64,000 nt of DNA from Homarus americanus (lineage: Eukaryota; Arthropoda; Malacostraca; Decapoda; Nephropidae), in contig NW_024753869.1 in the NCBI RefSeq assembly GCF_018991925.1, forward strand, positions 157,001 through 221,000, read 5' to 3'. A model generated the notes under the pieces. The model made no database searches. It had not been told where the DNA came from and saw only the letters and a list, made by a program, of their open reading frames with translations. Made by a program: the position numbers and the translations under genes. Positions 11,866 through 23,081 of the stretch are shown here, piece by piece (within the stretch, counting starts at the first letter, position 1; every line of letters begins with the position of its first letter).

Positions 11866-12752
11866 AGGGATAATGATAGAAGGAGTAACATTATACCTTC
11901 ACGCAGATAATGATAGAAGGAGTAACATTATCCTTCAGCCTCAGGAGATAATGATAGGAGGAAACATTATCCTTCAGCCTCAGGAGATAATGATAGATAA
12001 CATTATCCTTCACCCTCAGGAGATAATGATAGGAGGAGTAACATTATCCTTCAGCCTCAGGAGATAATGATAGAAGGAGTAACATTATACTTCAGCCTCA
12101 GGAGATAATGATAGAAGGAGTAACATTATACTTCACCCTCAGGAGATAATGATAGAAGGAGTAACATTATCCTTCACCCTCAGGAGATAATGATAGAAGG
12201 AGTAACATTATCCTTCAGCCTCAGGAGATAATGATAGAAGGAGTAACATTATCCTTCACCTTCAGGAGATAATGATAGAAGGAGTAACATTATACTTCAC
12301 CCTCAGGAGATAATGATAGAAGGAGTAACATTATCCATCAGCCTCAGGAGATAATGATAGAAGGAGTAACATTATCCATCAGCCTCAGGAGATAATGATA
12401 GAAGGAGTAACATTATCCTTCAGCCTCAGGAGATAATGATAGAAGGAGTAACATTATCCTTCAGCCTCAGGAGATAATGATAGAAGGAGTAACATTATCC
12501 TTCAGCCTCAGGAGATAAAGATAGAAGGAGTAACATTATCCTTCAGCCTCAGGAGATAATGATAGAAGGAGTAACATTATCCTTCAGCCTCAGGAGATAA
12601 AGATAGAAGGAGTAACATTATCCTTCAGCCTCAGGAGATAATGATAGAAGGAATAACATTATCCTTCAGCCTCAGGAGATAATGATAGAAGGAGTAACAT
12701 TATCCTTCAGCCTCAGGAGATAATGATAGCGGGAGTAACATTATCCTTCAGG
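11866..12752. repeat. 41-bp minisatellite
   Basis: About 22 copies of a 41-bp unit with the core AGATAATGATAGAAGGAGTA followed by ACATTATCCTTCAGCCTC. Recurrent variants are CTTCACC for CTTCAGC, and TATACTT or TATCCAT for TATCCTT. The first few copies are shortened. Confidence 0.93.
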
Positions 12753-12756
12753 AAAA

Positions 12757-12901
12757 CCACTAAGACCGAGGCACTATCATTCACTAAGACCTTGGCATTG
12801 GCACTCACTAAGACCTAAGCATTGTACCTCTCTAAACCCTAGGCATTGTAAGTCACTAAGACCATGGCACCCTGTAACTCACTGAGACCTAGGCACTGTC
12901 C
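12757..12901. repeat. Degenerate CACTAAGACC...GGCATTGTA repeat
   Basis: Four to five imperfect copies of about 30 bp containing CACTAAGACCTAGGCATTG. They form a transition between the 41-bp and 15-bp arrays. Confidence 0.7.
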
Positions 12902-15575
12902 TCACTGGGTATGTCCCCACTGGGTATGTCCTCACTGGAACCCGGTATGTCCTCCGTCCCACTGGGTATGTCCCCTGGTCCTCACTGGGTATGTCCCTGC
13001 GTATGTCCCCACTGGGTATGTCCTCACTGGCATGTCCCCCACTGGGTGTCCACTGGGTATGTCCCCACTGGGTATGTCCTCACTGGATGTCCTCACTGGG
13101 TATGTCCTCACTGGGTATGTCCTCACTGGCATGTCCCCACTGGGTATGTCCTCACTGCATGTCCCCACTGGGTATGTCCTCACTGGGTATGTCCCCACTG
13201 CGTGTCCCCACTGGGTATGTCCTCACTGGGTATGTCCCCACTGGGTCATGTCCCCACTGGGTATGTCCCCACTGGGTATGTCCCCACTGGGTATGTCCCC
13301 ACGGTATGTCCCCATCGGGTATGTCCCCACTGGGTATGTCCACTGGGTATGTCCTCACGCATGTCCCCACTGGGTATGTCCCCACTGGGTATGTCCTCGG
13401 GTATGTCCCCACTGGATGTCCCCACTGTATGTCCTCACTGGGTATGTCCCCACTGGGTATGTCCTCACTGGGTATCCACTGTGTCCTCACTGGGTATGTC
13501 CTCACTGGTATGCCTCACTGCCTGGTATGTCCACTCGGGTATGTCCCCACTGGGTATGTCCCCACTGGGTATGTCCTCACTGGGTATGTCCTCACTGGGT
13601 ATGTCCCACTGGGTATGTCCTCACTGGTATGTCCCCACTGGCATGTCCCTCACTGGGTATGTCCCCACGGGATGTCCTCGGGTATGTCCCCACTGGGTAT
13701 GTCCTCACACTGGTATGTCCTCACTGGTATGTCCCCACTGGGTATGTCCCCACTGGTATGTCCTCACTGGGTATGTCCCCACTGGGTATGTCCTCACTGG
13801 GTATGTCCCCACGGGTCCCCACTGCATGTCCTCACTGGTATGTCCTCACTGGGTATGTCCCCACTGGTATGTCCACTGGGTATGCCTCACTGGGTATGTC
13901 CCCACTGGGTATGTCCTCACTGGGTATGTCCCCACTGGTATGTCCCACTGGGCATGTCCCCACTGGTATGTCCTACGGGTATGTCCCCACTGGGTATGTC
14001 CCACTGGGTATGCCTCACTGGGTATGTCCCCACTGGGTATGTCCTCACTGGGTATGTCCCCACTGGGTATGTCCCCACTGGTCCTCACTGGGTATGTCCC
14101 CACTGGGTATGTCCCCACTGGTATGTCCCCACGGGTATGTCCCCACTGGGTATGTCCCCGCTGGGTATGTCCTCACTGGGTGTCCTCACTGGGTATGTCC
14201 TCACCGGGTATGTCCCCACTGGGTATGTCCTCACTGGGTATGTCCCCACTGGGTATGTCCTCACTGGGTATGTCCTCACTGGGTATGTCCCCCACTGGGT
14301 ATGTCCCCACTGGGTATGTCCCCACTGGGTATGTCCCTGGGTATGTCCCCACTGCTGTCCTCACTGGGTATGTCCCCACTGGGTATGTCCCCACTGCATG
14401 TCCTCACTGCATGTCCCCACTGGCATGTCCTCACTGGGTATGTCCTCACTGGGTATGTCCCCACTGGGTATGTCCTCACTGGGTATGTCCTCACTGGGTA
14501 TGTCCCCACTGGGTATGTCTCACAGGCACCCTACTGGGTATGTCCCCTCACTGGGTATGTCCTCACTGGTCCCTCACTGGTATGTCCTCACTGGGTATGT
14601 CCCCACTGGGTATGTCCTCACTGGGCATGTTCCCACTGGGTATGTCCCTCACTGGGTATGTCCTCACTGGGTATGTCCTCACTGGGTATGTCCTCACTGC
14701 ATGTCCCCATCGGTATGTCCCCACTGGGTATGTCCTCACTGGGTATGTCCCCACTGGTATGTCCTCACTGGGTATGTCCTCACTGGGTATGTCACTGTCC
14801 CCACTGGGTATGTCCTCACTGGGTATGTCCCACTGTATGTCCTCACTGGTATGTCCTCACTGGGTATGTCCCCACTGGGTATGTCCTCACTGGTATGTCC
14901 CCACTGGGTATGTCCTCACTGGGTATGTCCTCGGGTATGTCCCCACTGGGTATGTCCTCACTGGGTATGTCCTCACTGGGTATGTCCCCACTGGGTATGT
15001 CCTCACTGGGTATGTCCCCACTGGCATGTCCTCACTGGCATTCCACTGGTATGTCCTCACTGGGTATGTCCCCACTGGGTATGTCCCTCACTGGGCATGT
15101 CCCCACTGGTATGTCCTCACTGGCATGTCCTCACTGGGTATGCCCCACTGGGTATGTCCTCACTGGGTATGTCCCACTGGGGTCCTCACTGGCATGTCCC
15201 CACTGGCATGTCCCCACTGCATGTCCCCACTGGGTATGTCCCACTGGTATGTCCCCACTGGGTATGTCCCCACTGCATGTCCCCAATGGGTATGTCCTCA
15301 CTGGGTATGTCCCCACTGGGTATGTCCTCACTGGGTATGTCCCCACTGGCATGTCCCCACTGGCATGTCCCCACTGGGTATGTCCCTCACTGGGTATGTC
15401 CCCACTGGGTATGTCCTCACTGGGTATGTCCCCACTGGGTATGTCCTCACTGGGTATGTCCCCGCTGGGTATGTCCTCACTGGGATGTCCCCACTGGGTA
15501 TGTCCTCACTGGTATGTCCTCACTGGCATGTCCTCACTGAGTATGTCCCCACTGGGTATGTCCCCACTTGGTATA
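12898..15575. repeat. 15-bp minisatellite, about 2.7 kb
   Basis: Roughly 175 copies of CACTGGGTATGTCC(C/T). Many copies have one to several bases missing (CACTGGTATG, CACTGCATG, TCGGGTATG). The unit length is divisible by three, so all three forward frames stay open for long distances, giving peptides of VCPHW, GMSPL and TGYVL repeats up to 1145 codons. The openness in all frames shows these are not genes. This is the largest single array in the window. Confidence 0.95.
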
Positions 15576-15641
15576 AAAAATAAATGCAAGATGTATTTAG
15601 AGTTACAGGAGTTCGCTGTACCAACACTCGTGTATTCTGCC

Positions 15642-15875
15642 TCACTCAACACAACTCTGCTCAACACAACTCTGCCTCACTACCACAACATCCCCCAAGC
15701 CCTCTACCTCCAACACAACTCTGCCTCACTCAACACAACTCTGCCTCACTCAACACAACTCTGCCTTACCTCAACACAACTCTGCCTTACTCAACACAAC
15801 TCTGCCTCACTCAACACAACTCTGCCTCACCTCAACACAACTCTGCCTCCACTCAACACTGCTCTGCCTCATTCT
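15642..15875. repeat. 20-bp minisatellite
   Basis: About 11 copies of CAACACAACTCTGCCTCACT with small indels (CTTACC, CTCACC). Confidence 0.88.
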
Positions 15876-16292
15876 CCAACGTCCCTCTCTCACTCCAACA
15901 TCCCTCTACACTCCAACATCCCCCACACTCTCCAACATCCTCTAACTCTCCAACATCCCTCTCACTCTCCAACATCCCTCTCACTCTCCAACATCCCTCT
16001 CTCACTCTCCAACATCCTCACACTCTCCAACATCCTTCACTTCCAACATCCCTCTCAAACATCCTCTCACTCTCCAACATCCCTCTCACCTCCAATATCC
16101 TTCACACTTCCAACATCCCTTCACTCCCAACATCCTTCTCACTCTCCAACATCCCTCTCAAACATCCCTCTCACTCTCCAACATCCCTCTCACTCTCCAA
16201 CATCCTTCACACTCTCCAACATCCCTCTTACTCTCCAACATCCTTCTCACTCTCCAACATCCCTCTCCAACATCCCTCTCACTCTCCAACAT
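15876..16292. repeat. 19-bp minisatellite
   Basis: About 22 copies of CCAACATCCCTCTCACTCT with truncated and TTCACA-type variants. It follows the 20-bp array without a gap and shares the CAACA and CTC words, so one may derive from the other. Confidence 0.88.
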
Positions 16293-16466
16293 CCACCTTG
16301 ACAGAGCACCAACCAAGACGTGAGTGGGATGAATGATTCCTCCGTCAGTAGCTGAGTCACTTAGTTTAGCTGAATTTGCACCGGTTTAATTCCAGGTTTA
16401 ATTAAGTGGATCTGTTAAGTTCCGTCAGTGAGAAAGTGAGTTAGTCGGTGATAAAGGAACGTGTAT

Positions 16467-16688
16467 ACCTTTTGAGTACAATGACAACCCCTTGAGTACG
16501 ATGACAACCTTTTAAGTACGAACACAACTCCTTCAGTGTTTTGATATTCGGGCAAACCCTTGAGTACGATGACTTTAAGACGTCACATTCAAGGGGTTAA
16601 GTCGTTGTACTCAAAGGGTTACGTGACCGTAATGAAGGGGTTAAATCATCGTACTCAAGGTGTTACATCATCGTACTCAAGGGGTTAA
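16467..16688. repeat. Inverted pair of CTTGAGTACGATGAC repeats
   Basis: The left half has direct copies of CCCTTGAGTACGATGACAA. The right half carries the reverse complement, GTCGTTGTACTCAAAGGGTT and TCATCGTACTCAAGG, in several copies. The halves meet near 16575-16595. The whole could fold into a long imperfect hairpin. Confidence 0.8.
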
Positions 16689-16689
16689 G

Positions 16690-18046
16690 ATGCCATTACT
16701 TGTATCATTCAAAATTAACAAACGTATAAGGAATCAATGTACCGTATAGAAGCACAACAACAGACCCAAGGTAGTAGGGTTGGTACAGGCAGAGGTTTAT
16801 CAGCAGGCAGTGTTGTGGGCGTAAGAAGACCTCATTAAAAAACTTTGTCAGGGCAGGATCATAGAAGGCTCGTGAATCCCGTACACAGACAACTTGGCCA
16901 GGTCCAGAAGGCAGCTACACCGGGGGAGTCTTGCACTATCTAACAACTCGACAGAAGCAAAAACAACAGCTAGGGTGTAAAACTTGAAGGACTTGCCAAA
17001 GTTTCGGATTTTCAATATTTAAGACTGTGGTAATGTATTTCCGGGAGAGAGAAGAAGACTTTCATCCCAGATCCTTTTTGTACGAATCTCAGTCAAGAGG
17101 AATGTTGTAAGGTGGGAGTGGTAGGTGGGAGTGGTAGGTGGGAGTGGTAGGTGGGAGTGATAGGTGGGGGTAGAAGATGTGATGATGAGTGGGATGAATG
17201 TTGATGTTTATGGGATGTTGGGGATTAGGAGGAGGATGCTGTGACGGGAGGGGGTGGGGTAGATGTGGTGAGGAGTTGGGGATTGGGAGGAGTGTTGGTG
17301 ATTAGAAGGAGTGTTGGAGATTATGGGGAGTGTTGGGGAATGGGACGAGTGTTGGGGAATGGGGTCCACGAACAACTTTACTCAGTTATCTTACAGTTTC
17401 TAATGTTTCCACTTCAGTATTTTGTCAAGTATATAAAATTTCCATGTGTTCTGAATGCTCTCTCTGTGAACAACGTAAATATTGATACTAAGGTCTTTCT
17501 ATAATGTATCATACAGATGCTCAGGTCAATAAAATCAAGATTATAATTTTCTATATTTTTTTTTCAGAAAATATATGGATTAAAACATTAATATTTTCTT
17601 TGGAGAAAATATGGGAACTGTTAGTATAGTGCTGTTCGGTAGACCCAAACAATATAGACTCCCATAACTATATTTCTAAGCTTGATAACACTTAATTAAC
17701 CTCTTTTGGTCTCATACAAAGTCTTAGACTTCACAGTGGCGTGATTATTTATTTTTTGTCTCATTAATTTCCTTTTATAGATTTCTCTCTTTCACTGGTG
17801 CGACTCAGTGCGCCAGGGAGTGAGCTGACAGGTTCAGGTGTATGGCTCTGCCTCCCTCATCAGTGTTGGCCACATATGAGGTGTAGATACGTCCTCTGAG
17901 TCACCATGGATCACATATCCTGCCTAAAGACCCAGAATAAATGTCATCTGTTTCGTCCACAATAAAAGAACGATTGATTTGCACTTTGCTTTCCATCTTG
18001 GGTAGGTGAACGACCTTGTTGATGAGATGTTATTTCTGCATCTCAG
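16690..18046. other. Unique DNA with small GGTGGGAGT repeats
   Basis: Mostly unrecognised sequence. At 17109-17170 there are five copies of a 13-bp GGTGGGAGTGGTA motif. At 17271-17365 there are four loose copies of GGGGAATGGGACGAGTGTTG. The 87-codon frame at 17241-17504 begins in this repeat and is not credible as a gene. Confidence 0.55.
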
Positions 18047-18120
18047 GTCTCCCGTCTGCCGCCAAGACTGTGTTTGTCTCGCCATATTTGACACAGTCGG
18101 GATCTACTTAAGTTATCCGG
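18047..18120 (+). CDS. Candidate internal coding exon, 74 bp
   Basis: A pyrimidine-containing acceptor (TATTTCTGCATCTCAG, ending 18046) and a donor CCGG|GTGAGTAAT bound a 74-bp segment. One of three frames is open throughout and reads SPVCRQDCVCLAIFDTVGIY followed by LSYPG, with three cysteines. The other two frames contain stops. Composition is less AT-rich than the flanks. I do not recognise the family and cannot link it to other exons. A random open segment of this length is common. Confidence 0.22.
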
Positions 18121-18610
18121 GTGAGTAATTAATTTCTTTACCTCATGAAGCATCTTTGAGTCTCCGCTTCCAAATGTTTTTAAGACTCGCCTGGGTCGCC
18201 TCTGCCTAGGTCTTCACTGACAATGTTATGAAATTTACTGACGTCAACAAAACTTTATGGGACTTCTTTGAGATCGTGAGCGAGGTATAAAGCCTCAAGA
18301 ACAACAGACACCATGAGTAATGAAATAATCGAGTGAACGGAGGACCTACCCGGCCCATACATGTTTGTAATGAGGACGATGAAATATTAAAATTCAGACA
18401 GACTCACCTACCACAGTGATGAGTCGTCTTACAGGAGAGACGAGACTCATCTGACACCCCAACATATACTGAGGTCTGTAATGAACTCACCCATCAGCAA
18501 TACCATGATTCATGTCTGACAATTACGAATACAACATTCTCACTATCAACTGTAAACTCGAATCAAATCAAACACTTTCCCACATGAACACATTTAGAAC
18601 TACTACCACT
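18121..18610. other. Unique DNA, nothing recognised
   Basis: About 490 bp of mixed sequence. I see no frame, repeat or mobile-element signature I can support. Confidence 0.5.
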
Positions 18611-18611
18611 A

Positions 18612-19772
18612 TACTGGACAGTAAGGGGAACACACCGCCCACTGGACAGTGAGGGAAACACACCGCTCACTGGACAGTAAGGGAAACATACCGCCCACTG
18701 GATAGTAAGGGGAACACACCGCCCACTGGACAGTAAGGGAAACATACCGCCCACTGGATAGTAAGGGGAACACACCGTCCACTGGACAGTAAGGGGATCA
18801 CACCGCCCACTGGACAGTAAGGGGAACACACCGCCCACTGGACAGTAAAGGGAACACACCACCCACTGAACAGTAAGGGGAAAACATCGCCCACTGGACA
18901 GTAAGGGGAACATACCGCTTACTGGACAATAAGGGGAACACACCACCCACTGGATAGTAAGGAACACCGCCCGCACTGGACAGTAAGGGAACGCGCCACT
19001 GGACGTGGGGAGCACACCGCCCACTGGACAGTAAGGGAACATACCGCCCACTGGATAGTAAGGGGAACACACCGCCCACTGGACAGTAAGGGAAACATAC
19101 CGCCCACTGGATAGTAAGGGGAACACACCGCCCACTGGACAGTAAGGGGAACACACCGCCCACTGGACAGTAAGGGGAACACACCGCCCACTGGACAGTA
19201 AAGGGAACACACCACCCACTGAACAGTAAGGGGAAAACATCGCCCACTGGACAGTAAGGGGAACATACCGCTTACTGGACAATAAGGGGAACACACCACC
19301 CACTGGATAGTAAGGGGAACATCGCCCACTGGCAAGGAGGACACCAGGCCCACTGGTGGAACACACCGCCCACTGGACAGTAATGGGGAACACACCGCCC
19401 ACTGGACAGTAAGGGAAACACACCGCCCACTGGACAATAAGGGAAACATACCGCTTACTGGACAGTATGGGTAACACACCACTCACTGGACAATAATGGG
19501 AACACACCGCCCACTGGACAGTACGGGGAACACACCGCCCACTGGACAGTAAAGGGAACACACCGCCCACTGGATAGTAAGGGGAACACACCACCCACTG
19601 GACAGTAAGGGGAACACACCATCCACTGGATAGTAAGGGAAACACATCGCCCACTGGATAGTAAGGGGAACACACCACCCACTGGATAGTAAGGGAAACA
19701 CATCACCCACTGGATAGTAAGGGGAACACACCGCCCACTGGATCTAAGGGGAACACATCACCCATTGGACTG
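18612..19772. repeat. 28-bp minisatellite with higher-order structure
   Basis: About 41 copies of a 28-bp unit built on CACTGGACAGTAAGGGGAAC plus ACACCGCC. Variant units (TGAACAG, ACATCGCCC, CCGCTTACTGGACAATAAGG) recur in the same order in two segments, about 18663-18960 and 19016-19313, offset by 353 bp. That shows a block of around 11 units was duplicated as a whole. The long minus-strand frames (GGVFPLLSSGRCVPLTVQWAV) are repeat artefacts. Confidence 0.93.
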
Positions 19773-19783
19773 TAAGGAGGCCT

Positions 19784-20540
19784 GTGCCTCACGGCCTGTT
19801 ACAGGCTAGTGTTGGAGGGCCTCTGTTTCACGGCCTGCTGCAGGCTGGCGTTGGTGGACTTCTATCTCACGTCCTGCTACAGGCTGGTGGAAGAGACCCT
19901 CTGTCTCACGACCTTCTGCAGGCTGGTGTGGGAGGACCTCTGTCTCACGGCCTACTACAGGCTGGTGTAGGAGGACCTCTGTCTTACGGCCTGTTTCAGG
20001 CTGGTGTAGGAGGACCTCTGTCTCACAGCCTGCTGCAGGCTAGTGTAGGAGGACCTCTGTCCTACGGCCTACTACAAACTAGTGTAGGAGGACCTCTGTC
20101 TCACGACCTGCTACAGGCTAGTGTAGGAGGACCTCTGTTTCACAGCCTGCTGCAGGCTGGTGTAGGAGAACCTCTGCCTCACGAACTGCTGCAGGCTGGT
20201 ATAGAAGAACCTCTGCCTCACGGCCTGCTGCAGGCTGGTGTAGGAGAACCTCTGCCTCTCGAACTGCTGCAGGCTGGTGTAGAAGAACCTCTGCCTCTCG
20301 AACTGCTGCAGGCTAGTGTAGGAGGACCTCTGTTTCACAGCCTGCTGCAGGCTGGTGTAGGAGAACCTCTGCCTCACGAACTGCTGCAGGCTGGTGTAGG
20401 AGAACCTCTGCCTCACGGCCTGCTGCAGGCTGGTGTAGGAGAACCTCTGCCTCACGGCCTGCTGCAGGCTGGTGTAGGAGAACCTCTGCCTCACGGCCTG
20501 CTGCAGGCTGGTGTAGGAGAACCTCTGCCTCACGGCCTGA
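19784..20540. repeat. 39-bp minisatellite with palindromic core
   Basis: About 19 copies of a 39-bp unit containing GGCCTGCTGCAGGCTGGTGT. Each unit carries GCCTGC-T-GCAGGC, an inverted repeat with one central base. Frames are open on both strands because 39 is divisible by three. The plus frame (19784-20587) gives GLLQAGVGEPLPH repeats and ends in an unrelated tail. Without splice or promoter support I treat this as non-coding, though of all the repeat frames it is the least biased in composition. Confidence 0.92.
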
Positions 20541-20589
20541 TAGAAAACGGCCTGATAGAAAACTCGATATTCCTGATTTACAAATGAAG

Positions 20590-20964
20590 AGAGCTCGTCT
20601 CCGTCCTGGACGACCCAAATACCTGGAACTAATTGGCAATTCCAGCATCCCCGTAATGAGGTCGGGGGTCGTCCACGACCTTCGCGGGACGTCAGAGTGA
20701 ATTAGAGGCAGCGCTCATGCCAATACTAAGTCCACTGAGATATTTTCTGCGTACATCTATTATGTTTCTGTACATAAATCATCAAGTTTCTGACAGTTTG
20801 TATTCACTATGTAAATATGAAAATGAATGTACATTTGTAAGTATACATCATCTAAGGCTATACAATATGTAAATCCGTTCATTTTTGTGTACATATATCC
20901 CGCCTGACATACAGCTCTCTGTCTTTCTGGGTATATGTATCGTAGATATGAATATATTAATCAG

Positions 20965-20966
<2 letters not shown>
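20590..20966. other. Unique AT-rich DNA
   Basis: About 380 bp between the 39-bp array and a TA array. It has no recognisable feature. Confidence 0.5.

Positions 20967-20967
<1 letters not shown>

Positions 20968-21045
<78 letters not shown>
20968..21045. repeat. (TA)n microsatellite
   Basis: A perfect TA dinucleotide run of about 39 units. Confidence 0.97.
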
Positions 21046-21047
<2 letters not shown>

Positions 21048-21756
21048 CACAGTCTCTCTCAGCAATCGTCCTATTATATAAATATATATACAGTATATGA
21101 GAGTTCCTAAGTTTGTCCATTAATATGGATTTCATTTGTTAGAGAAACTTTCAGAAATTATTTTAAAACTTGTGTTGAGAAGCTTTTGATATAATATTAA
21201 CATAGAATTAATGAATGATTCACAAAACTGCACAGAGTGTATATTGATGTCCGAGCCATACCTTGAAGTGACTCATGTACGGTCTAAAAATAAACAAAAC
21301 ATTACGAGCGAATAATCTGAACCAGGCCTAAGTAAAATAGCCTTTATTAACTCATTCATTAACCATTCAATTATTAAATAAAGTTAATATGCAAATCAAG
21401 TGAAAAATATATGAGTACATTAAATATTCCTGAACTAGTTATTAAATATTCATGGAACAGAAAAGTAGCGGAGAAAGTGAAGCCCCGGCCCCAAATCATG
21501 ACGTCATAGGCCTACACTCCGTGCCCCTTCAGCTCCACAAGTCACCCCCTCGTCCCCACCTGAACTACTGTCATCATGGAGACCACAACAATAAAGACAC
21601 GCAGGATCAATAGAAAAAAGGTACAACGTTGAGCGACTAATATTATAACATATAAGTCGTCTCGATTATACAAGAAGACAAGACGCAACACAGCGGACCT
21701 CATAGATACATTCACAATCCTGAAAAGTTTTTATGTAGAACGAATATCAGGAAGTA
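21046..21756. other. AT-rich DNA, nothing recognised
   Basis: About 700 bp of AT-rich sequence without frames or repeats I can support. Confidence 0.5.
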
Positions 21757-21891
21757 CACGTGGCAAAAAAATTACTATCCAAACTCTGTGTGAAACAATG
21801 TGACACAACAGACGAAGGATTTTGACAACTCTACCGAGACAACAGGAGTCATGCTGGTAATTTCGAAATACTTCTGACCCTTCTAGTGAGA
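21757..21891. mobile_element. Degraded miniature Tc1/mariner-like element, copy 1
   Basis: This segment aligns along its whole length with the TA-flanked element at 50146-50288. Both start TACA..(G)..CAAAAAA, share a 40-base core with about four differences (GACGAAGG.TTTTGACAAC then GAGACAACAGGAGTC), and end with TT..AGTGA..TA. TA dinucleotides flank it here (21755-21756 and 21892-21893). The terminal inverted repeats are decayed. It carries no transposase, so it is non-autonomous. Confidence 0.5.
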
Positions 21892-21910
21892 TACTCTTCT
21901 TTACCGAGTG

Positions 21911-22012
21911 TACTTCTTCACACACAGGGTGGTAGACCTACGGAACAGTCTACCAGCTGAAGCCATTACTGAGCCACCAGCCTCCTCCTCACGACGTGGT
22001 GCTGGCCATTAG
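21911..22012 (+). pseudogene. LINE reverse-transcriptase C-terminal fragment
   Basis: The frame reads YFFTHRVVDLRNSLPAEAIT, the block FF..RVVD.WN.LP found just before the stop of many LINE-encoded polymerases, with the usual W replaced by R. The frame ends at TAG (22010-22012), followed by AGGTAAATTAGG-like sequence. Upstream the frame closes within about 30 bases (TAG, TGA), so only the last 30-35 codons remain. It differs from both other LINE families in the window, whose equivalent blocks read NRVVDEWN and TAKLWNAL. Confidence 0.7.
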
Positions 22013-22358
22013 GTAAATTAGGTAATTAGATAAATTAAACGACTTACATGTAAGACAAAGAAGATGTTCCTACAGGATTGTTTTCAACCTTCAGGAGTAA
22101 TAACGACGACGAGGAGTGAGGCGACCTAAGAGATACAGTGAAACAAAGATGGCGATAACAACCCTTCACTTTCTTCCTGAACAAACAAGTTAACAATATA
22201 CTATATACACTCTTATAGGAAGTATAATACATGACGATACACGGGAAACATAAATTAAAACTAATACAATATTGATTCGTTAATCACTCGGTATCATTCC
22301 TCCTCATGTCACCTTACCTAACAGACGTGGACTACTGAGGTGCTCCCTTCCATAACAA

Positions 22359-22790
<432 letters not shown>

Positions 22791-22792
22791 AG

Positions 22793-22886
22793 GAACTTCC
22801 ACAGGAACATACGACAGGAAGTAACAGCGTGACAGGGCTCTCAGCGAGGGGTCTTTAAACACTGGCGGTAGTTGTGTTCAGGTCAG
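22793..22886 (+). other. Candidate non-coding (5' UTR) exon
   Basis: The acceptor TTCCATCTTCCCCGGCAG ends at 22792, about 26 bases after a CACTAAC branch-point motif. The 94-base segment closes with a perfect consensus donor CAG|GTGAGT at 22887. All three plus-strand frames contain stops, so if it is an exon it is untranslated. Both signals are strong, but no transcription start or partner exon can be identified. Confidence 0.25.
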
Positions 22887-23081
22887 GTGAGTAATGTCTT
22901 CTGTACTAATGGACAGTTGGTTGTATGTTCATGCATCGTGGTATTATATTAACGCTAAGTCATCTGACGCACTGATAAAGTACATAATCATGGCTGTATT
23001 TTGTATTATGTAAGATTGAGGCATTAGGTCTTAGGGACCATTTGCTTGAAGGACAATTTGGTTTGAGGTCCATCTGTATTT

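Noticed and set aside
12864..16301. Frame of 1145 codons on the plus strand, apparently a large VCPHW-repeat protein
   Set aside because: It runs through three different minisatellites (15, 20 and 19 bp), and all three forward frames are open. This is a stop-free repeat and not a gene.
18563..19731. Minus-strand frame of 371 codons rich in C, V and F
   Set aside because: 28-bp unit read in shifting frames; no gene features.
9013..20540. CRISPR array
   Set aside because: Repeats are directly contiguous without unique spacers of constant length, there are no cas genes, and the DNA is eukaryotic.
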